Both the position numbers and the translations under genes were made by a program. From Chelonoidis abingdonii (taxonomy: Eukaryota > Chordata > Testudines > Testudinidae): a stretch of DNA of 64,000 nt. The notes under the pieces were generated by a model that had not been told where the DNA came from, did not search any database, and saw only the letters and a program-made list of their open reading frames with translations. Positions 11,961 through 24,756 of the stretch are shown here, in pieces (position 1 is the first letter of the stretch; each line of letters begins with the position of its first letter). The stretch lies in the NCBI RefSeq assembly GCF_003597395.2, contig NC_133773.1, forward strand, positions 129,976,793-130,040,792, given 5' to 3'.

Positions 11961-13409
11961 CATGCCTTGCTGGATCTGGATCAGAACCAGAGTGCACAGC
12001 ATCTTGCAGATCATTTTCACAATAAACAAATTTCATGCTCATAACAAGAAGCAGCACATAGCACTAACTAGAACTAGGCAGATAGGGCTCACAGAGGGCT
12101 CAAGGGGGATTTCAGTCATGTATAGGCTTTAGGCTAGCCCTCTACATGGAGAGGGATTTCACCTCTACTCCTAACCCTCATTATTCCATTTTTTGGTTCT
12201 CTTGAGTAGAGATGTCTGATTTGACTAATTTCCACCCACCCACCCACACAGTTATATGGTGATTTACTAGTGTGAAAAAAATTTAAATAGGGACTGATTA
12301 ACGTATTTTAAAGTCACTGATTTATTCAACTAATTTAGCCTCTCTGTCATGGGGGGGACACTGGCCCTTTAAGAAGGAAGAGGCCAGTGCATCTGTGTCT
12401 GGTCAGCTGACCCCAGCTGAACTTCAGAGCGTGCACCTAGGCTCTCCTCCTCCTGGAAAGAGAGCTGGACGGTCAGAGTCTGAGAGAAATCAGACCTCCT
12501 ACATATGGTGGAGAACATAGGCACTTTGACCAGCCCATGCCAGAGATCCCTTCAAGGAGTAAAGGCTGGCCTCACTCCATGGAAGATCAAGGATTAGAGA
12601 TCTGTTCCCTTAAGGACTGTGTGAGGAATTTGGGAAACCTTTTCAGATGAATACAAACTTATATGGAATGTCTATCATGGAATGTGGGTGTAGGGAATAG
12701 TTTTGTTTTTTTCCGGTCTATGGAAAGTCTGGAGTTGGTATATTTATTTGGAGTCCACTTTTGTGTGAGGTCTCTAGAGGAAGGGTATTTTTGGAAGGCT
12801 GTCCCTACAGGTAGGTCACTTGGAGGGGAATGGAAATCCATTGGATCTTTACATGTTTGCTTTGGGAATTGGAGAATGCTTTCACTAGAAGGCTTTTGGA
12901 GAATGACTACACTGGTGTACATGAATAAATTATGCCCAGAGGCAGGCTTTGTATCAGACACTGAGAAACTACGTTCCTTTCATGGGTGGACAAAAAAAGG
13001 GAAACTGAGGATGGGTGCATCCATTGTGCCGCGGCCTGAAGCTGAGAGGTGCTCAACTAGAAGGCCACCTCTTTATACTCTCTCTTTCTGTTTGTATGAA
13101 ATTCACTCTTCTGCTGAGGGGCTGCACAATGTCCATGCTCTGCTCAAGTCCCAGATATCATGAAGGGCAACAGCATACATCATTCAGAGAATTCTGTTGC
13201 CAGCACAGTGACATATAGAATAAAGTGTGCATAGCTAGACTGTCCATACAGTTAGCCTGAGCAAAACCACACTCATATTGCCATTACTGTTACTTCATCT
13301 TGTTTCTCTTCTCTATACACCTGCCTGTGTCTTTCATCCACTTGTTGAGCCTTGTCATTTACCAAGACTGTAAGCATCTTGGAACACCCTGGAGATGGCT
13401 GGGTTTTGT
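11961..13409. other. Unassigned DNA with one 166 aa open frame
   Basis: From 12663 to 13163 the plus strand is open for 166 codons, with an overlapping 100-codon frame on the minus strand. Neither has a recognisable domain. The stretch 12345-12520 ('ggacactggccctttaag', then CTCCTCCTCCTGG) could be part of an LTR, but no TG...CA ends were located. Confidence 0.35.
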
Positions 13410-13470
13410 TAGGCACCCAACTCCCATTGAAATTCAAGGCCTATGAAATTCAATGGGAGTTGGGCTCCTA
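13410..13470. repeat. Near-perfect hairpin, 27 bp arms
   Basis: Arms 13410-13436 and 13444-13470 pair with two mismatches around a 7-base loop. The core is AACTCCCATTGAA paired with TTCAATGGGAGTT. This is the palindromic centre of an old amniote repeat rather than an RNA gene. Confidence 0.7.
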
Positions 13471-13505
13471 ACTCCCACAGGTTCCTTTGGAAATCCCTGC
13501 TACAT

Positions 13506-13545
13506 ATTTGTACTGCACTTCGCACATTTGTACTGCACTTCGCAC
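13506..13545. repeat. Exact 20-bp tandem duplication
   Basis: The unit ATTTGTACTGCACTTCGCAC occurs twice head to tail without a mismatch, so the duplication is recent compared with the surrounding decayed repeats. Confidence 0.9.
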
Positions 13546-13604
13546 ATCACAGGTATAAATAATATTTAATAATAAAAGTTGAAGAGGTCAGGGGTTTGTT
13601 ATTG

Positions 13605-13702
13605 AAGTGGATGGGTGAGATTCTGTGGCCTGCATTGTGCAGGAGGTCAGACTAAATGATCATAATGGTCTCTTCTGACCTTAAAGTCTATGAGTCTATA
13701 AA
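13605..13702 (+). repeat. SINE/CR1 3' tail fragment
   Basis: 'gtgcaggaggtcagactaaa' to 'gaccttaaagtctatgagtctat' is the shared 3' tail of turtle tRNA-derived SINEs and their partner LINE, in sense orientation, ending in the short TCTATGAG repeats. No tRNA head is visible upstream, so the copy is 5' truncated. Confidence 0.75.
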
Positions 13703-15887
13703 TGGGATAAAAAGGGAATTTTCCCTGAACTCACTCCTAAGTCTATTCTCTTCTCCATCAGTCCACACTAACGTTAACAGGAATTATGCATGTTCTTTGG
13801 ACTCTGCTCCTACAAACAGGTGCCCAAGTGTGAAATTATGCAGGACTAGGCCCTTACATCTGCGCAAACTCCACCTAAATCAGTGGGACTCTGTTTAATG
13901 GTCCGTATCAGAGTATCTTTTCGCAGGGCTGGGACCATGGTTTGTAACGCAATAAGATGGGAACACTTCTTTAGACTTCGTTATTTGCTAGATATACTTT
14001 TTACCCAAATTCTGTGACCTGGTCAATAAGCAATTAGTATTTTATGACACATTGCAAGTGGTAGTGTTAATAGAGCTTTGTAAGTACATGCACACACGAG
14101 AGCTGAGGATAATTTTTATGACGCCAGAAGAACTGTGGGTAACAAACAGAAGTCAATTTTTATGATCACAATGATTGTATCCTCTCAATGCCTTCAGAAA
14201 ATTGATACTAATTAACTGAATTGAGTAGGGCTAAGTACACTTGCTCACAGACTGGCTGGTATATCAAGTATTTGAGAATTTTTCAAAAGGGGAAAATGAT
14301 TAAAATATTTTATCAAAAGAGAAATTGGTGGCCAATCAAAATATATAACATAAACTCCCAGTTTAAAGTACTTTAAAATCCTTTATCATCTTATAATTTC
14401 ATAAATCATCAGTTTCCAAATTTATAATCTAAAACAAAAATATTTTAAAGAGAGTCTTTTATATATGAAAATGATAAAAAATGGATTTGTTTTTGCAATG
14501 ACGCAAAGTACTTCCACTGAAAATTTCAAACTCTTATGATTTTAGTATTAGCCTTTATATAACCTCCATCTTGCCTCTCAGTCTTGCCCTCCAAACAAAT
14601 GAGCTAACACTTCTCGCAGCAGTGTTATCATATTCCACTCTTTATTATTTCACTTGCTAAATGTTTTCTTTCCTAAGACATTCAAACTGATTTAATACCC
14701 TTCCTGCTTAGGCTCTGCCTTATGCACAGATGTACAAGACTTTTGCATCAATTTAAAGCGCAAGTGATAAATGGAATTTAATGATCTTTTTTGTACAGTT
14801 CTGTATAACACTAAACAATGGCCAATGCATTCATTCATAATCAGTTTTTTGCCTTGTTTTTAATTAGCTTCCTATCTGGAGGGGCGGTGTGAAAAATTGC
14901 GCCCTGGGCCTTAGTACATCTTTCTTTTATAGAATGTATGTACAACAAATAAAAAGCACATTTTAACCTACCTGCTACTATTACGTTAAATGTCATTGTT
15001 ACTAAAGACTGGCAGCTCCGCTATCAAACACCCTCATTATTTTATTCTAGCTCTAGTTTTGGTATAGTCAATCAAATCACACTAGATTTATGTCAGATGC
15101 TAACAAAATACAGTATAAATAGAGCCATTGAGTACAATTCAGTGATTCTGTGTTTATTCAGCTCTAAGCTATGAAGCTAAAGTGGATACCATTTATAACC
15201 AAGACATGCATTCTTCATGGCCATAAGAGTTAGCAGGCCATAGCTAGAGCAGTTTTTAGCCTGAGAAAATATAAAGTGTTCCTGTGAGTGGACTCAATTT
15301 TTTTAAGTATACAAATTAATAACTTATATAAAGATAGAAAACAGTACCATGGCTATAGCTCAAATATTTTGATTGGGAAAGTTGTTTGATGGACCTAAAA
15401 CAACCTTGTTTGCAATGGAGGCCTCAGTATTAACGGTCAGTGATTTTAGTAATTTCAAAAGGTGACTTTCTAGGGGAAGGATTTTAGGAGCATGGCTACA
15501 TATACGAGGCTTCCATTCACGTGGACATTTGCACACCTTTACTACTTGCTCAGAAGAAAGCTTTGCATATCTGGGCCTTCAGCCTCCTCAAGCCAATTTT
15601 GTCCATGCAGAATTACTGAAGTCCTGTTTCACTTCAAGGATTTACAGATGGGCTGTGAAAATAGCAGCCTTACAATGTCAGGGGAGAGCCATTCACACAG
15701 AATTCTCTGCACATGTTCCTCACTTCCATATTCAACCATGATTTCTACCTCACCCAACCAAGAGCAGTGAGTATTGTACAGTGAAGGATTTAGTCTCTCT
15801 GGCAAGCCAGGCTTTGGCAAAACTAAAGGTTCAGTGAAACCTCAGGATTTTCTAGATGGGGAACCAACCAGACTATTTATTTTTAAT
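13703..15887. other. AT-rich single-copy DNA
   Basis: No coding gene or repeat end was recognised. Overlapping 60-90 aa frames near 15.5-15.8 kb lack domains. Confidence 0.5.
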
Positions 15888-15895
15888 CCAGAATC

Positions 15896-16019
15896 TAAGG
15901 TGACCAGATATCCTGATTTTATAGGGACAGTCCTGATTTTTGGAGACTTTTTCTTATATAGTCTCCTATTACCCCCTACCCCCATCCCAATTTTTCACAC
16001 CTGCTGTCTGGTCACCCTA
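15896..16019. mobile_element. 124 bp MITE, copy 2 of 3 (TAGGGTGACCAG family)
   Basis: The left terminus is TAAGGTGACCAG (one change from copy 1) and the right is CTGGTCACCCTA. The flanks are CCAGAATC (15888-15895) and CCGGAATC (16020-16027), an 8-bp duplication with one mismatch. The interior aligns with copy 1, including 'tttatagggacagtcc' and a C-rich run. Confidence 0.88.
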
Positions 16020-16027
16020 CCGGAATC

Positions 16028-16688
16028 TCAGCTCTCCGAAGGCCTTACGATGTCAGTCTGCAGTGAAGTGCATGTAAGGGGTAAAGGTGAATGAAAAGCC
16101 CTTGTTGTAATTTTGCTCCATTGCATGCCTTCAGGTATACAAAAAACATGATGTTCAGGAAAAAGCAACGGATGTGATTTGAAAAATCAATGCAAATCAC
16201 CAAACAAGTAGCCATCCTGCAAGAAAGGTCCCTATTCATGCTGTTAACATGCCCACAATGGGTAGGAGAATGCCTCTTGTCTTCGCACTTGATGATACTT
16301 TTCCGACTACCCATTTGGAAAGCCTGGTTGACATACTAGTGTCCAGCAGTCCCCGGAAAGGAATTCAGGCCTGGTGGTTAGATCTCACCTTTGTCTTGGG
16401 CCCCGAGAGCAGCCATAACACTGCCACAAGCATAGATGACCATATTAATTCAGATGTCACCCTATGGCTTTGCCAACCTGATTGTTTATATGGCTAAGGA
16501 CATGGGCCAAACAGATGGAAAGTTATTGTTGCTACAGGCAGCACTGCGCTCCGGTACATATATGTGAATGCACTTTTTGCAGGGCAGCATATGCTGTGAC
16601 TCACCCCTTGGTTCCTTTCACTTTAGCTCAGACCTTGCCCACTTGTTCCGGGTTTAGACTTCACAACCACAACTGGGGTACATGTGAC
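16028..16688. other. Single-copy DNA, nothing recognised
   Basis: Several short open frames on both strands have no supporting features. Confidence 0.45.
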
Positions 16689-16822
16689 ATAGAATCATAG
16701 AGTATCAGGGTTGGAAGGGACCTCAGGAGGTCATCTAGTCCAACCCCCTGCTCAAACCAGGACCAACACCAACTAAATCATCCCAGCCAGGGTTTTGTCA
16801 AGCCTGACCTTAAAAACCTCTA
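16689..16822 (-). repeat. CR1 LINE 3' end fragment
   Basis: Plus-strand text starts AGAATCATAGAGTATCAGGG and continues 'ggaagggacctcaggaggtc' and 'atcatcccagccagggtttt'. This is the reverse complement of the CR1 3' end, including its TTCTATGATTCT tail. The copy is severely 5' truncated at about 134 bp. Confidence 0.9.
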
Positions 16823-16984
16823 CTGACTACTGTATTGTACCACGTATGGCAGCCCGTGCATCACTGTGAAAATGGTTTGCTGGGCCAACATTGCTAACAT
16901 CTGACAATTTTCCAGGTTTTAACATAGCAAAATGGCAGCTTCCATCTGAGCACTTAACAACCAATAAATTAAGCCTCACAACTA

Positions 16985-17112
16985 CCTCAGGGGAGCATCA
17001 GCATGTTGACTAAGGGGAAAATGAGGCACAGAATGATTGAGGAAAGCGACTCAGCAAGCCAATGGTAGAAGCAGGGTTAGAGCTTGTGACTCCTACTCTT
17101 AGCTCTAACCAT
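16985..17112 (-). repeat. MIR-like SINE relic
   Basis: 'gggaaaatgaggcacagaa', 'gcgactcagcaagccaatgg' and 'gactcctactcttagctctaacca' follow the reverse-complement MIR order. It is strongly diverged. Confidence 0.6.
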
Positions 17113-17239
17113 GAGGACATCCTCCTTTTTAACACGGCACAGCCCTTATGCATCCATGCACAGCATCAGCCTGGAGTTTCCGGAGAAGATCAAGCCTGAC
17201 AATACATTCGGAGAATAAAAAATAATCCCCAGAATATAG

Positions 17240-17760
17240 ATGCTTCCCTACAACAGCAATCTAAATGAGATTCACACCCTGTGGAAGTACATTACCCTTG
17301 ATTAGCAGCCTTTTATTTTTAAATATTGACCACCGGGCTGTTAGTTTATTTAGACCTGTGACAATGAGCTCTCCTGCTTAATGACAGCTGAGTCTAGCAG
17401 GTGCCATTGGGCATATGAATAGGAATAAAGAGTATATTATGAGTAAGAGAAGAAGGCTGGAAAGGCGGGTGCTTTTGTTTTTATATATTTACTTTGCCGT
17501 GGATTGGCCTGTTAAAATAATGGCAACCCAGCGATTGAAATGATCCTAGGTCTCTGTCAGACAAATCACAGCTCAACTTATTTGCTTTCAGTTACATCAG
17601 AAAGTATGAATTCGCAACCTTGGCCTGAGCTCTTTTTATCGTACACTGACAGGGCAGGAATAATTCACCAGTTGAGCTAATCAAAGGTGAAAAGGGAGAA
17701 TCAGTAAATGTCGTATCCTTTTGCCACTTTCATCAATCCGACTAACTGAATTTGAGCTAA
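17240..17760. promoter_or_regulatory. Candidate conserved noncoding element
   Basis: A repeat-free 500 bp stretch with a mixed, low-redundancy composition: 'gacaatgagctctcctgctt', AATGACAGCTG (E-box and TGACAG motifs), 'gacaaatcacagctcaac', 'gttgagctaatcaaaggtg' (a TCF/LEF-like TCAAAG). It reads like constrained vertebrate noncoding DNA, but this is inference only. Confidence 0.3.
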
Positions 17761-17862
17761 AGCTTGGCAAATTTTCTGCAAAGGGAAATTAATATGTAAC
17801 ACATCTGAGGCCTGATGCAGGCCTGTAAAATTGGAAAGCCTGCGTTATATCAGAGGGTGATT

Positions 17863-17888
17863 GAGAGAGAGAGAGAGAGAGAGAGAGA
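17863..17888. repeat. (GA)13 microsatellite
   Basis: Uninterrupted GA dinucleotides, 13 units. Confidence 0.95.
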
Positions 17889-18935
17889 ATGTCCAAACTC
17901 AGGTAATCGGAAAGAAGCTTCTGTGTATCTCTCTGCTTTGATAGCACTCTGACCTACCAGACCAGCACCTGAGTAGAAATTCCTCTTCTTTCCAATTTTT
18001 CCCCATCAGGAATATATTCTATTGCCCATTTCTGTTGCCCACACATGATTGAATCAATTCAATTATGTTGGAAAAGTTGATACATATTTAGGCCATGAAG
18101 ACACTCAGGATAGAAGGAGAGAAAAAGAGACAAAGAAATCTGTATATACTCAATAATAAGTTTCATTTGGAGAAGGTTTGAAAACAATTCTCTCTCGCAT
18201 TTGTCCCTGTCAGATCACATTATTCACAAATGAAGTTTACAAAATATCAATTCAATTTCAATAAGAGAGCCTGAATCTCAACACACGAGGGCTGAATTTA
18301 CCAAATCATAACACTTGAGGGGACCCTGGTGGCTTCCAAATATTTTCCAGTCAGAGGTAATCAAAAGCAGACCGCTGAATACTAATACATTCAATTTCAC
18401 CCCTTTTGTTCGCATCTGTTCCCTTATAATACTATTTTCTACACTTCCAAATCACTGAGGATGGCAGTCTGGAAAAAAAAAAGGGTGGGGGCTATCATAC
18501 AGCACAGACGGTTTCATGAAAAACACTCTCAAATATCTACAAGATCCTCCCTTTTTTAAATCAATTTGTTGATTAGTAAACCAGGGAGCAGTGGCGCAGA
18601 ACACCAGAACGCCACCCAACATCACCCCCAATGGTCTTCTAATCACATTCTAAGCATAGCATATGTTTCCAAAACTAGCTGCTTGCATTAAAATTTGGTA
18701 ACTAGACAACAAATGTCACTTCCTCCTCAAGTTATTGCAACAGTAAGGAGAGATACACTGCATACTAACAATAGGCCAAGTCCTATGAAATGCTGAGTTC
18801 TTTCATCTTGGTGGACATGACCCCATTATCAATGGAAAAAATCCCATTTACTTGAATGGGTGCTGGATCATGCCCCAGTTGAGTACAAGTCACATGCAAC
18901 TCAGAACAATTTGCATTTCTATAGTGTCTGCTATC
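17889..18935. other. AT-rich single-copy DNA
   Basis: Nothing recognised; a polyA/G tract lies at about 18472-18490. Confidence 0.5.
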
Positions 18936-19130
18936 TTAGAACTTCCAACAGCTTTACAAATATAAATGAGGGCAGGGGACTGGACTCGATGACCTCTCAA
19001 GGTCCTTTCCAGTCCTAGAATCTATGAATCTATGAATTAAGCCTTATGGTATTCCAATGAAATCAGGGAAGATTATTATGCCCATTTTACAAGTGGAACT
19101 CAGAGGCACACTGCAGCTAAGTGATTATGT
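18936..19130 (-). repeat. MIR-like relic interrupted by a SINE tail
   Basis: Outer pieces ('tctatagtgtctgctatctt', 'acagctttacaaatataaat' and, after the break, 'attatgcccattttacaagtgg') form a MIR-like element on the minus strand. Between them, 18968-19040 on the plus strand is a turtle SINE 3' tail ('ggactggactcgatgacctc' to 'tctatgaatctatgaa'). The SINE must be the younger insertion. Confidence 0.6.
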
Positions 19131-20171
19131 ACACACTTAAGCATGGTGTTCAATATTTTGCTGTCTTTCAAGGGTAGGAGCAAGCTGCAGATTCCATTTC
19201 CAGGTTCTGCAGGAGAGTCTGTTTCAAAGCTGTGGCATGTTTAGTTACAGAAAAGCAATCACTAATCCACAACCCAATAGTGTCCATCTTGGAATTTGGA
19301 CATGGTATGTTTGCAGGGAAATTCCCTATCTACAGGCAAAAGGAGGAGATGTTTCTGGAAAGGTTGGTTAAAAAAAATATTTCACCTGTTTGAAGGTATT
19401 CAGGGGGTTTGGAAAGTTAGAATAAGTCCCGGGGGGAGGATTAAAGGGCAGAGTGCAGGGGAGGTGGTCAAACATACAAAAAAATATGGGGAATACATAA
19501 TGGTGCATAAAAGGTTCATCAACATGAGTTGGAGAGTACCACATTACTCTGAGTTATACAGGTTATCTCACATCTGCACTGATAAACTTTTATACCATGC
19601 AACAGTATCACGTGTCTGGGGGTATGCCAGAAAAATTGTATTAGGAATATTTTTAAAATGTTGTTATTGGTACTATGGTTTTTCATTTCTCTGCCTGTAA
19701 AGCCCGGTGTCTTCATTATCATGAGTCTAACTGTTCAGAGTGGAGAAGTAACTATGAAAAACCTCTAAAAATAAACTTAAAATTGCATTTCTGTACATAA
19801 AAAATATCATCAGTTTGAAGTTTATCATCTGAGAAGCTACCAGAGCTAGAAGTGTAGGGTCCCAAAGGGATGTTAGCTTCCACCTCCTCTCCCATTTCTA
19901 GCTCCACAGCTTCCTGAGATACTGGACTTTAAATCTGTGCCATATTTCCATATGGGAAAACCTGTCACTAGGCCAGGACTGAATCTTGCGAGCCTTGGAT
20001 AGATGCAATTTAGGAAGAAATTTCACATTTTGAAGTAAAGGAGGAAACATGTCTATGGCAGTCTGAGTTGTTGCGGTTTTTTGTGGGTCTCTGCTTGTTG
20101 GTATGGAAGGGTTTGAAATATTAGAAAGGCCCAAAAGAGATGGATTAGTGGTCAAGTAATGCAGTCATAGG
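19131..20171. other. Single-copy DNA, nothing recognised
   Basis: A 134-codon open frame at 19296-19700 has no recognisable family features. Confidence 0.45.
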
Positions 20172-20179
20172 GTTTTGAT

Positions 20180-20374
20180 CAGGGGTTCTCAAACTGAATG
20201 TCAGGACCCCTCAGGGGATCACAAGGTTATTACATAGGAGGTTGCATGCTGTCAGCCTCCACCCCAAACCGTGCTTTTCCTCCAGCATTTAAAATGGTGT
20301 TAAATATATTAAAAAGTGTTTTAATTTATTAGGGGTGTGAAAGGGTCACTAGTACAAAAGTTTGAGAACCACTG
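20180..20374. mobile_element. 195 bp hAT MITE with 8-bp TSD
   Basis: Termini CAGGGGTTCTCAAACTG and AGTTTGAGAACCACTG are inverted repeats of the widespread vertebrate hAT type (CAGTGGTTCTCAA). They are flanked by an exact GTTTTGAT duplication at 20172-20179 and 20375-20382. There is no coding capacity; the copy is nonautonomous. Confidence 0.92.
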
Positions 20375-20382
20375 GTTTTGAT

Positions 20383-23244
20383 AATAGCACAGGCATAGCT
20401 GTAATTTGCCTGGGTACCAGCTCTACATATATCTGTAAATATAGATGATACACACATACACTAAGCTTCAGTTTAATTAATGGATCAAGTCCCAGCTACC
20501 TTAGACAGCCAATCTCCATTGGCAAGCTGCCAGTACAGTTGTGCGCCTCTGGGACAATGCAATTCTGCAAAGCCAGAACACACAACGCAAGAGCAGAGCA
20601 CAAAAGCATCCTCAGTTGAGGCAAACTGGCTCCGACAGACTTCTAGAGGACAAATTCAGGGTCTAGCCTTTAGAAAACATTGAAAACCTTCTTGTTTGGT
20701 CACTTTTCCCCTCCATATTCCGAACAACATTCATTACATCAGTTGCCTCCTCTCTTTTCCACCAAAAGAGAGATGCTAACCCAAGCAAAGCTTTCACTAA
20801 CCCAAAAAAGAGGAGCCAGAGATTCCACGAAGTCAATAAGGAATGTCACTATTTTATGAAGAAAGCACTCAGACTCTATGGGGGTGAGTGGCCATATAAA
20901 ACTCCCAAGATAAATAGACATATGCTTGTATGTATACATATGCAATGGTTAAAGTAGATTTAAACACTGTGGCAACCAAAGAGGAGGCAGCGCTGTAGAG
21001 GAAACTGGCCTGGGAAAGGAGGAAGACCTTTCTTCTGTTTGCCCTTACTTTAGCCTCCTATTTAGACATCTGTGTGTGTGCATTGTTATCTACATCTGCA
21101 TACATACACGTGCAAGCACATCCTGTATGTACACAGTGGTAAGTATAATCAATGACTCACAAGACTTGAAAACAAATGTCATTTATGACTATGGGATGCT
21201 GCTGAAAAATATGGCGCAAATTGCTTAGCATGAAATTTTACTTTTACTCTCATTCCATTATAATACCACTGCACAGTTCTTCCCCTCCCTGACTTTTTTC
21301 TGGCTTTAGATGGAATGATAGAGAGCATATTAACGTCATGCTGTTATAAAAATGGCTTTATGCTTTGGAAATTATGCCAAGACAAAACCAAATAGCTCAA
21401 CTTAATTTTCCAACATTTACAGGTTACTGTGAACTATCAAACCAATACTTGCAAAAAAAATTATATTAAAATGGTGGTTAATATCACAATTTACAAACCA
21501 TACCCTTTTAAAACACGGCAATTGTTGTTCTTAGCTCTATGGAGGCCATAGACTGTGCAGACAACAATTAAGGAATACAAAGTTTTCTTTATATATTAAT
21601 AGGGTGAAAATGTGTAATTGGAAAAGAAAGTGAAGACTCTCTACAAAAGGATTTTGCACAGACATATGCCTTAATGGATTGCTATTATCAGTCTCACCAC
21701 ATAAACTAACAAGAGTGCTTGCAGTCTATCCCTTTTTTTTTTAGTATCTTTAGAAATGGGAGAAAATAAGCATTTAATGGTATTTTGAGAACATTTAAAT
21801 CTCCTCATTATATTCTAAAATTGATCCCAGCATTTCTGCCTCACGCAATGAACGGTTACGTTGATTTTGTGAACTGCTAGGCCTAGATCCTGTGGGAACT
21901 CAAGAGAGAGACAGAATGAGCTTTCGGTCATTCCACTATCTCAGCTCATTGCAGGTCCCCTGAACAGTCTAGTGATAAAAAAACAATCAGATGATTCTTG
22001 AGGAGAAGAAAAATATTTTACACTAAAGGTATGAAACCCTCCTTGGAGCAACGAGTCTAAAGCCACAATGCCACACATTCTCAAAGTTAACGAGCAGGTC
22101 GGATCACAGGGACACAGTGCTTCCCTACTGTATTGCAGTGGCTGTTCTTCCATTGGGATGCCTAAGACACTATCATGCTCACAGATGTGAGAACACACAG
22201 GTAAAATACATGCATTACCTTTCAAACACTTTGTGTTGTTTGAAGTGGAAGTATCACAAGGCAATTTTTTTCTTTAGAAACAGCTCTTTGCCTTGTAAAT
22301 TTGTTTTTAGAAAAAAAACATTTGAAATTGGCTTCAGGTTTGTAAAAATGTATTTTTACTAAGTCTAAATTTGGAAAAACAAATGAACAAAACCTCAAGG
22401 AAACAGAAAAAGAAAGGAGAACATAGGACCAGGAACAAGTCAAGAGAAAACAGAAACCCTCTTTGCGCGCTGACTGTTCGCTTTGAATTTGCCTTGTTGG
22501 AAGCCAAGGAAAACCCCCAACCTGCACAGGGACAGTAGTTAGATAAGAAAAAGATTATGAAGCATTTATTCACCTAAATCCCTTGAACTAACTGAGGATT
22601 CGGATCAGTGCTGAAAGACAGGGGGAAAACTGTAGAGCCTTAGAGAAGTTATTGGTTTGAGTTCATTCTCATAATCTTTTTTTTAAAAGGATGTTAATTC
22701 TATACATTGAAAAATATCCCACAACTCCAAACCTGTCCATTGTGATCCTATACCTGAATCGAATTCTTAAAATGTTCTATTTTTTAAAAAAACCCACAAT
22801 GGTTTTCTGCAGCAAATTCAGAGTGGATAAATCTTTATCTATTCAAGAGCACAGAATGGTCAGAGTGTATTTCACTTTGGGGCAATCTTAGAAATATATG
22901 CAGAGAGATACTGAAAGAATGCAAAGATTTGCCTTTCTAAAGATTTGGGAATATAAATTTCAAGTAACATTTTTCCATAGCTACTGATCATCTACGTACT
23001 TCACCTGTATCAAGTTAGCAACTTAAAGGATGAACCTGGTCTCCAGTCCATAAAATATGCAAAAATGTAACAAGACTGTTTCATTGTTTAAACATGAAAG
23101 TGTATCGATTCGATCTATATATAAAATTGACTTGAGTAACTGCATGATACTATGAGGGTGACCTTTTTCCTACCTTCTCTTTATATCCCCATTGTTTGTT
23201 ATGCTTGTTGCCTGTTGCTTTTTGTTTTATACTAAATCTTTAAT
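20383..23244. other. AT-rich single-copy DNA
   Basis: Almost 3 kb without a recognisable repeat end or coding frame. Short AT-rich runs and small open frames only. Confidence 0.5.
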
Positions 23245-23335
23245 CCTGCAAACAGTTAGGCATGCATTTGAATAGTCCCAATGACACTAATGGGACTAAT
23301 TCTGTGTGTAAAGTTAAGCATGCGTGTGCTTTAAC
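23245..23335. repeat. Old palindromic repeat
   Basis: 'cctgcaaacagttaggcatgc', a central 'agtcccaatgacactaatggg' and 'gtaaagttaagcatgcgtg' form an imperfect foldback, a common amniote relic. Similar pieces occur at 28.56-28.68 and 28.93-29.05 kb. Confidence 0.5.
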
Positions 23336-23927
23336 TAAAATTCTTCATACCTAACAATATGTGGAGGGGCTCAATTTACAGAACATGGCTTGGGCTGGAC
23401 CTCACTTTATCTATATTTTCTTTACATATCTCTCTTCTTTCACATTTTTTCCCCTAGAAAGATCACCAATAAAAGATTGTAGAGACATTTAATGCAAATA
23501 CAGTTGAATTAGTCATTGCATGTTGCATTGAAAGCCAGGAAGGCCATTGGATTTCCCAGTGTTTAAACAGTCATTTTCTGTTGCTCTTTTTGCCTCAGAC
23601 CTTGTCTACCCTGCAGTTTTGTCAATGCAAATTAACCTGACAATCAAAAACCGCTATAATTACATCACTTGTGCATGTCCACACTTGATGCTCTAGCACT
23701 GACAATGAGAGTAGTGCACCGTGGATAGCTATCCCTGTGCTACTCACCACCACCTGCTGCCAGGAGTCGTGGGAAGGTGAACTGGATTGCAGTGCATCGT
23801 TGCTTTGGGCTCCACATCCGACAATGCTACTCTTTCCATCCCAACATTCCATAGACTTCCGACTGCATTTTGCAGCATTTTTCAACAGCCCCTGTTTACT
23901 GTGCACCCACCATCTCTGTCTGAAAGG

Positions 23928-24756
23928 ATGGACCCCATACTGCTTTCTATCATTGTGGTCACTGTTATGAACACATTACGGATGGTCATGCAGTATATCA
24001 CGATCTCCCAATATGAACAGGAATCAGAGTTTCCTGACCTACCGTGTGCCATGAAAAGGAATACTAGATTACTTTTGGCATTCACAGAGCAGCTGAACAT
24101 GGTGGACCATCACTTTTGGGCTCAGGAAACAAGCACTGAGTAGTGTGACCACATCATTATGCAGGTCTGGGATGATGAACAGTGGCTGCAGAACTTCCAT
24201 ATGTGGAAAGCCACCTTCTAAGAACTGTGTGCGGTGCTCACCCCAGCATTATGGCACAAGGACACTAGAATGAGAGCTTCCTTCTTGGTGGAGAAGAGCA
24301 ATTGCTGTGTGGAATCTGGTGACTACCAGTCAGTGGCAAATTAGTTTGGAGTCAGGAAATTGACTGTTGGGGCTGTGTTAATGCAGGTGCGCAAGGCCAT
24401 TAATTGCATCCAGCTGCAAAGGACTGTGACTTATGGCAATGTGTGTGAAATAGTGGATGGCTTTACAGTAATGGGATTCCCGAATTGCGGAGTGGTGATA
24501 GATGGCATGCATATTCCAATTTTGGCCCTGAACCATCTTGCGATGGAATACATCAGTAGAAAGGGGTAATTCTCTATGGTATTGCAGGTGCTTGTGGATC
24601 ACTGTGGGCATTTCACTGACGCACCTTCCCAGATGCATCTTCAGGAACACTGGCCTGTATAAAAAGATCCAAGCAGGGAACTTCTTTCCAGACCAGAACC
24701 TTATAGTGGGGGATGCTGAAATGCCCACAGTGATCCTGGCATCCAGCTGTTTATAG
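23928..24756 (+). pseudogene. PIF/Harbinger DDE transposase pseudogene
   Basis: This would encode a nuclease-type transposase that cuts and pastes the element. The reading begins at an ATG (MDPILLSIIVV) and keeps the family-like stretches RNTRLLLAFTEQLNMVD and VWDDEQWLQNF. Further on are FPNCGVVIDGMHIPILA, which carries the first catalytic Asp, and FFPDQNLIVGDAEMPTVIL. In-frame stops occur at 24141 (TAG), 24219 (TAA) and 24567 (TAA). A deletion after HFTD shifts the frame. The GDPAYP box with the second Asp is replaced by ASSCL and a stop, and the ECAFGRLK region with the catalytic Glu is absent. The 3' end meets the Myb-like pseudogene on the other strand. The gene is dead. Confidence 0.85.

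Noticed and set aside
12663..13163. 166-codon open frame as a possible gene
   Set aside because: Overlapped by a 100-codon frame on the other strand, no family resemblance. I leave it as unassigned rather than calling a gene.
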